Origin: DASRDR01 sp963812945 [NCBI: uncultured Candidatus Rokubacteria bacterium]
GTDB taxonomy: Bacteria > Methylomirabilota > Methylomirabilia > Rokubacteriales
Direction: 5' to 3'
Length of the DNA stretch: 64,000 nucleotides
NCBI GenBank assembly: GCA_963812945.1
Contig: CAWEXD010000008.1
Span: 3,472,001 to 3,536,000, forward strand
In this document: positions 59,887 through 64,000 of the stretch, one piece after another
Layout of the letters: each line of letters begins with the position of its first letter
Numbering within the stretch: the stretch's first letter is position 1
Notes under the pieces: generated by a model
Database searches by the model: none
What the model saw: only the letters and a program-made list of their open reading frames with translations
What the model was told of the DNA's origin: nothing
Made by a program: the position numbers and the translations under genes

Positions 59887-61320
59887 CTAGGCCCGCAGAC
59901 GGCTCGTGACCGCCTGGATCTCTCGAACGATCGCCGCATAGTCGGCGAGGAGCGCCTCGTGAGCCGGCCGCAGCTCCGAGAGCCGCGCCACGGCGTCCCC
60001 GCCCTGGGCCTGCGCCAGCGCGAGCTCGGTACGGAGCGCCTCGTACCCGGCGCGGAGCGTGTCCTGCGCGGCCCGCAGCTCCTCGAGGGTGCGGAGGTTC
60101 CACTCGTTCCGCGCCTGACGCTCGCTCAGGAGGTCCGCCGACCCCGCGTGCTCCGCCTTCAGGAACTCGTGTGCCTCGCGCAGATCCGTGAGGGCCCGCG
60201 TGCCGTCGGCAAGCTCGGCCCGCACCTTGTCCAGCGTCGCGCGGACCGCGTCGTAGTCCGTCCGGAGCACCGAGTGGGCCTCCCGCAGGGCGCTCAGCGC
60301 CTGGTCGTTCCACTCGTTCCGCGTGCGCTGCTCCGCCAGGACCCGGGTCGTCGCATCGCGGTCCGCGAGGAGGGCCTCGTGCGCGCGCCGGAGATCCGCC
60401 AGCTTCTCCTTGGTCGCCTCGTGCTCGGCCCGCGCCTGCTCGCTCCACTCGCTCCGCGTGCGCTGCTCCGCCAGGGTTCGCGCCGACACCTCGCGGTCCG
60501 CCACGACGGCCTCGTGGGCCCGCCGCAGCTCGGCCAGCTTCTCCTTGGTCGCCTCGTGCTCGGCGCGAAGGGCCTCGTACTCGCGGCCGATCTGCTCGGC
60601 GCGGCGCACGAGCCCGACCTCCGCGCTCTCCCCGTACGTCCGGGCGAAGGCGCGCCGGAAGGCGGCGTGCGTCGACGTCACGACGTTGACGCGAGAGCCG
60701 GTGGCAGCCGCCAGCTCGGCGACGACGCGCAGGTCCGAAGGGTCGTCCATCGCCACGACGAGCACGCGATCCGTCTTCGAGATCGGGATCACCCGGTGAC
60801 GCTCGGCGTACTCGCGGTTGATGACGAGGGCGAGGCTGTTGTCCAGCACCAGCCGGTCCAGGTCGACGAACGTGACCCCGAACTGCTTGCAGAGCGCCTG
60901 GTTGACCTCCTCCTCGGTCACGAAGTTCAGCTGGAGGAGGGAGTCGCCGAGGCGGAGCCCCGTCTTCTTCTGGTGGTCGAGCGCGATCTGGAGCTGGTGC
61001 TCGGTGATCGTCTCCGTCTCGACCAGGATGTCGCCCAGGCGGTACTTCTTGCGATACCGCTCGAGGACGTTGTTGAGCTGGCGCTGGGTGATCGCCCCCT
61101 GGCGCACGAGAATCTGGCCCAAGGGGGTCGTCGGCTCGGTCTCGCGCTGCACCATGAGGGCGGTCGAGAGCTGACCCTCGCTGATGAGCCCTTCCCGGAT
61201 CAGGATCTCGCCGAGAAGCCCCCGGCGGGCCTCGGGCACGGGAGGTGGGGGAGCCTCCTCCACCGCGCTCATCGGGATCGCGTCTCGCACCGCATCGGAT
61301 CGGACGTCGTACTGTTGCAT
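59887..61320 (-). CDS. MshEN/GspE-N domain protein with repeated coiled coil (paralogue 1)
   Basis: 477 aa, ATG at 61320 (MQQYDVRSDAVRDAIPMSAV). Four half-motifs lie at about 34-58, 66-89, 94-117 and 123-146. The GspE N-terminal domain (FVDLDRLVLDNSLALVINRE, HRVIPISKTDRVLVVAMDDP) runs to about 230. From 250 to 477 is a coiled coil containing two near-identical 45-residue repeats (EHEATKEKLAELRRAHEA at 254 and EHEATKEKLADLRRAHEA at 299) plus decayed copies from about 372 and 447. No Walker motifs are present. Likely a cyclic di-GMP-responsive scaffold, by inference only. Confidence 0.82.
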   Translation of the reverse strand: MQQYDVRSDAVRDAIPMSAVEEAPPPPVPEARRGLLGEILIREGLISEGQLSTALMVQRETEPTTPLGQILVRQGAITQRQLNNVLERYRKKYRLGDILVETETITEHQLQIALDHQKKTGLRLGDSLLQLNFVTEEEVNQALCKQFGVTFVDLDRLVLDNSLALVINREYAERHRVIPISKTDRVLVVAMDDPSDLRVVAELAAATGSRVNVVTSTHAAFRRAFARTYGESAEVGLVRRAEQIGREYEALRAEHEATKEKLAELRRAHEAVVADREVSARTLAEQRTRSEWSEQARAEHEATKEKLADLRRAHEALLADRDATTRVLAEQRTRNEWNDQALSALREAHSVLRTDYDAVRATLDKVRAELADGTRALTDLREAHEFLKAEHAGSADLLSERQARNEWNLRTLEELRAAQDTLRAGYEALRTELALAQAQGGDAVARLSELRPAHEALLADYAAIVREIQAVTSRLRA

Positions 61321-61459
61321 GGCTCGTGGACCCGAGAGTAGCAAGGCCAGTGCCACGACGTTTCCGGGAGGCCCGCGTCGCGCAAAGTGGCGTCATTTCG
61401 ACCTTGGAGCGTCCTGGCCCGGCATGCGAGCGTGTGAAAGGGGGCAAAACGACGGGAGC

Positions 61460-61478
61460 GGTGACAGAAATTGTCACC
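61460..61478. promoter_or_regulatory. Perfect inverted repeat GGTGACA-N5-TGTCACC upstream of the MshEN operon
   Basis: Seven-base arms at 61460-61466 and 61472-61478 flank an A/T-rich spacer (GAAAT), in a region otherwise near 70% GC. It is 140 nt upstream of the MshEN paralogue 1 start and 48 nt past the end of the SDR gene. The shape suits a dimeric repressor or activator site for the two-gene operon. Confidence 0.45.
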
Positions 61479-61525
61479 CCCGCCAGGACGGCGCTCGGTC
61501 ACCCCACACCCTTCCTGTCCGGCCC

Positions 61526-62347
61526 TCAGTGCGGCGAGGCCGGTTCCCCGCGCGCCCGGAACGCTCCGCGCTCGAGCGCGCCGGCCACGACGCCCGGGAG
61601 GAGCCGCATCAACCACACGGCGACCTTTCCATGCCCTGTCACGACCACCTCGCGTTGCCGGCGGGCGACGCCGCGCACGATGGCGCGCGCCGCCCGGTCA
61701 GCCGGCACGACGATCCACCGTGGGACAGGGTCCCGGGCGTCGGGATGGTGGACGCCCTGGTTGTCCACCCGGCGGATCTCGCTCTCGACGAAGCCGGGGC
61801 TCACCAACACGACGCCGACGCCATCGGCCCCCACTTCACCGCGGAGCGAGCCGGCCAGGGCGTGGACCGCGGCCTTGCTCATGGCGTAGGCGGACGTCGA
61901 CGGCATCGGGATGTGGCCGCTCACGCTCCCGACGATCACCAGCGTCCCGCGGCTTTTCCGCAGGGCGGGAAGCGCCGCGTACGCCGTCCGGAGCACGCCG
62001 AAGACGTTCGTCTCGAACTGCCGGCGGTAGTCGGCGAGCGTCAGCCGCTCGAGGGGGCCGACGACCCCGAATCCCGCGTTGGCCACCGCGACGTCGAGTC
62101 GACCGAAGGCCTCGAGGCCCCGGGTCACCGCCTGCTCGACGGCTCCATCCTGCGTCACGTCGCACGTCACGGCGAGCGCCTGCCGGCCCATGGCCCGGAG
62201 GTCGGCGGCGAGGTCCTCGAGCCGACCCGGCCGCCGCGCCGCCAGCACCAGGTCCGCGCCCTGGCGGGCGAACTCCCGCGCGATGGCCGCCCCGATGCCG
62301 GAGGAGGCGCCCGTCACCAGCACGACGCGGCCGGCGAAGCGGCCCAT
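61526..62347 (-). CDS. Short-chain dehydrogenase/reductase
   Basis: 273 aa. VVLVTGASSGIGAAIAREFA and VANAGFG are the cofactor and NAG motifs; VGSVSGHIPMPSTSAYAMSK supplies Ser, Tyr and Lys of the active site. The C-terminal third (VVVTGHGKVAVWLMRLLPGV) resembles the DltE/SadH type with a membrane-associating end. Substrate unknown. It follows the acyl-CoA ligase gene by 9 nt, so the two are probably co-transcribed. Confidence 0.85.
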   Translation of the reverse strand: MGRFAGRVVLVTGASSGIGAAIAREFARQGADLVLAARRPGRLEDLAADLRAMGRQALAVTCDVTQDGAVEQAVTRGLEAFGRLDVAVANAGFGVVGPLERLTLADYRRQFETNVFGVLRTAYAALPALRKSRGTLVIVGSVSGHIPMPSTSAYAMSKAAVHALAGSLRGEVGADGVGVVLVSPGFVESEIRRVDNQGVHHPDARDPVPRWIVVPADRAARAIVRGVARRQREVVVTGHGKVAVWLMRLLPGVVAGALERGAFRARGEPASPH

Positions 62348-62356
62348 GGGCGGGGC

Positions 62357-64000
62357 CTAGCCCCGGCCAGCTTGCTCGCGGAGCACCCGGCGGAGGAGCT
62401 TTCCGGTGCCCGGCCCGGCGGGACCGGGGGCCCGCGGCAGCTGCGGGACGAATTCGACCTCGCGGGGCAGCTTGTAGACGGCAATCGCATCCCGGCAGAA
62501 CTCGATCAGCTCCCGGCGGAGGGCGTCCGTCGGGGCCTGCCCCGCCTGGAGGGCCACGTAGGCGCGCGTGCTCTGGCCCCGCAGCGGGTCGGCCACGCCG
62601 ATGACGCCCACGTCGGCGACGGCGGGGTGTCGCGCCAGCGCCTCTTCCACCTCCTCGGGACCGATGCGGTATCCGGAGGATTTGATCAGGTCGTCCTCGC
62701 GGGACATGAACGAGACGTAGCCGTCCGCATCGAGCGTGACGAAGTCGCCCGCGCGGCACCAGCCGCCCTGCACCGCCGCGCGCTGCTTGTCGGGATCGCG
62801 CCAGTAGACGGTGCCGGTCGGGCCACGGGCGACGAGGAGCCCGATCTCCCCTGCCCGGACCGGCGCGCCGTCCTCCCCCAGCACCCCGAGCTCGTAGCCC
62901 GGCACCGCCGGGCCGATCGCGCCCGGCTTGACCCGGCGCGTGACGGCCGAGGACACGAAGACGTACATCATCTCGGTGGTGCCGAGCCCCTCGTAGATCT
63001 CGAGGCCGAACGTCTCCCGCCAGCGGTGGTAGGTCTCCGCCCCGAGCGACTCGCCCCCGCCCGTACAGATGCGGACGGACCCGAGGTCATAGCGGCCCCG
63101 CGCATCCGGGACCTGCAGCATCTTCCGGTAGGCGGTGGGCAGGATGGACACGACGGTGACGCGGTGCCGCTGGATCTGCTCGAACATCGCCTCCGGCGTG
63201 AAGCGCGGGAGGAGCGAGGCGGCCGCGCCGAACCGGAACGGGATGACGGCCTGGGTCGAGTAGCCGGCCGCCAGCGAGAGCGGGGCCGGGCCGCCGATCA
63301 CGTCCCCGGGCTCGACCCGCCACCCGTGCTTGCCGAAGCCGTCCGGCACCGTGAGCGCCTCCTCCATGAAATGAACGGTGCCCTTGGGGAGCCCGGTGGT
63401 CCCGGAGGTGTACAGCAGCACGGACACGGCCAGGCGGTCCCGGCGGACCGGGTCGCAGCGTTCGGCGCCGGTCGCGAGCAGCTCCGCGTACGGGATGTAG
63501 CCCTTGGCCCGCACCTCGCCCGGGTCCCCTCCGATGACGATCACGTGGCGGATCCGGCCCAGGTCGCCTCGCGCCTTCTCGACCTCCTCGAGGAGCGGCG
63601 CCGCGACGACCAGCGCGGCCGCTTCCGTGTTCTCGGCCACGTGGACGAGCTCCGCACGGGAGTACAGCGGCGACGTCGGGACGATCACTCCACCGATCCG
63701 GATGACCGCGAAGTTGGCCACGAGGGCCGGCGGGATCGAGGGCGCCCGGAGCAGCACCCGGTCCTCCTCCTCGAGGCCGAGGCCCCGGAGCGCCGAGCCG
63801 AGCCGGCTCACGGACCCCAGGAGCTGGCGGTAGGTGATCCGCTGGTCCTCGTAGAGGATCGCCGCCCGATCCCCGTGTCCGGCTTCGACGTGACGGTCGA
63901 CCAGCTCCTCGGTCGAGTTCAGCCGCGCCGGGTAGGTCGCGTGCTCCGGCAGGGTGTAGATCCGCTCGGGCCAGGCCGCACGCGGCGGGAGAAAGCTCGG
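62357..64000 (-). CDS. AMP-dependent acyl-CoA ligase (5' end beyond window)
   Basis: The frame is open to the window edge with sensible sequence (YTLPEHATYPARLNSTEELV, ILYEDQRITYRQLLGSVSRL), so the true start lies to the right and the GTG at 63811 is internal. VSVLLYTSGTTGLPKGTVHF is the AMP/phosphate loop, GLGTTEMMYVFVSS the acyl pocket, WCRAGDFVTLDADGYVSFMS and REDDLIKSSGYRIGPEEVEE the hinge and core 8. GTGKLLRR carries the catalytic Lys. It resembles benzoate/aromatic acyl-CoA ligases. Activates a carboxylate with ATP and CoA. Confidence 0.9.
   Translation of the reverse strand, partial: PSFLPPRAAWPERIYTLPEHATYPARLNSTEELVDRHVEAGHGDRAAILYEDQRITYRQLLGSVSRLGSALRGLGLEEEDRVLLRAPSIPPALVANFAVIRIGGVIVPTSPLYSRAELVHVAENTEAAALVVAAPLLEEVEKARGDLGRIRHVIVIGGDPGEVRAKGYIPYAELLATGAERCDPVRRDRLAVSVLLYTSGTTGLPKGTVHFMEEALTVPDGFGKHGWRVEPGDVIGGPAPLSLAAGYSTQAVIPFRFGAAASLLPRFTPEAMFEQIQRHRVTVVSILPTAYRKMLQVPDARGRYDLGSVRICTGGGESLGAETYHRWRETFGLEIYEGLGTTEMMYVFVSSAVTRRVKPGAIGPAVPGYELGVLGEDGAPVRAGEIGLLVARGPTGTVYWRDPDKQRAAVQGGWCRAGDFVTLDADGYVSFMSREDDLIKSSGYRIGPEEVEEALARHPAVADVGVIGVADPLRGQSTRAYVALQAGQAPTDALRRELIEFCRDAIAVYKLPREVEFVPQLPRAPGPAGPGTGKLLRRVLREQAGRG

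Noticed and set aside
63087-63811. Internal GTG at 63811 as the start of the acyl-CoA ligase
   Set aside because: The frame continues upstream to the window edge with sequence typical of the ligase N-terminal domain, so the gene is cut by the window rather than starting there.

Overview
This window comes from a GC-rich bacterial chromosome (about 70% G+C by eye). It is packed with solute transport, acyl-CoA and central-carbon genes, and I see no phage, insertion sequence, CRISPR array, tRNA or rRNA. The gene mix includes many TRAP and Liv-type ABC transporters, family III CoA-transferases, MshEN-domain proteins and a planctomycete-style prepilin N-terminus. Gene junctions are very often 4-nt NTGA stop/start overlaps. 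I infer an uncultivated soil or subsurface organism of the Rokubacteria/Methylomirabilota or deltaproteobacterial kind; no phylogenetic marker in the window settles this.

Layout. 1-7.6 kb: a 5'-cut methyltransferase, then two DctQ-DctM TRAP permease pairs and two DctP receptors, one of them alone on the opposite strand. 7.9-9.0 kb: a solitary MalK/UgpC-type ABC ATPase. 9.1-13.7 kb: a LivKHMGF-type ABC operon, followed by a c-type cytochrome. 14.3-18.4 kb: two tandem paralogous lipoproteins, a UbiX flavin prenyltransferase without a normal start codon, a TenA-like protein, an SDR, a GNAT and a DinB protein. 18.4-23.2 kb: two coupled family III CoA-transferases and a KAS III protein carrying a ~300-residue unrecognised N-terminal region. 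23.3-28.4 kb: a divergent operon for a 2-oxoacid dehydrogenase (E2, SDR, E1 alpha, E1 beta, ketopantoate-reductase-like) with no E3. 28.4-31.6 kb: a sugar ABC transporter lacking its ATPase. 32-33.3 kb: a secreted amidohydrolase. 33.3-43.7 kb: a long leftward series in transcription order livK-G-F-H-M, isocitrate-lyase-family enzyme, TRAP P-Q-M, SixA-like phosphatase, threonine-synthase-like enzyme. 43.8-48.7 kb: a phytanoyl-CoA-dioxygenase-family protein, a solitary pilin-like protein and a second sugar ABC transporter without ATPase. 48.8-58.5 kb: a sugar-phosphate cluster (glk, zwf, two gnd paralogues, pgi, rpiA, a class 1 FBPase) with what looks like a truncated pgl. 58.5-61.3 kb: two paralogous proteins with four MshEN half-motifs and a GspE N-terminal domain joined to a coiled coil in place of the ATPase. 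61.5-64 kb: an SDR and a 5'-cut acyl-CoA ligase.

How the genes fit together. The two sugar ABC operons have receptor and two permeases but no ATPase, so the solitary MalK-type ATPase could energise both. The 49.7-57.8 kb cluster supplies glucose phosphorylation, the oxidative pentose phosphate branch, isomerases and FBPase, with only the lactonase not intact.

The least-explained features are a dispersed intergenic repeat and the MshEN/coiled-coil pair. Three copies of an 84-98 bp repeat lie exactly between the stop codon of one gene and the GTGA start of the next. Each copy opens with an ATGA overlap and carries an open mini-cistron of 27-29 codons beginning MS(HRP)PQAEGR.
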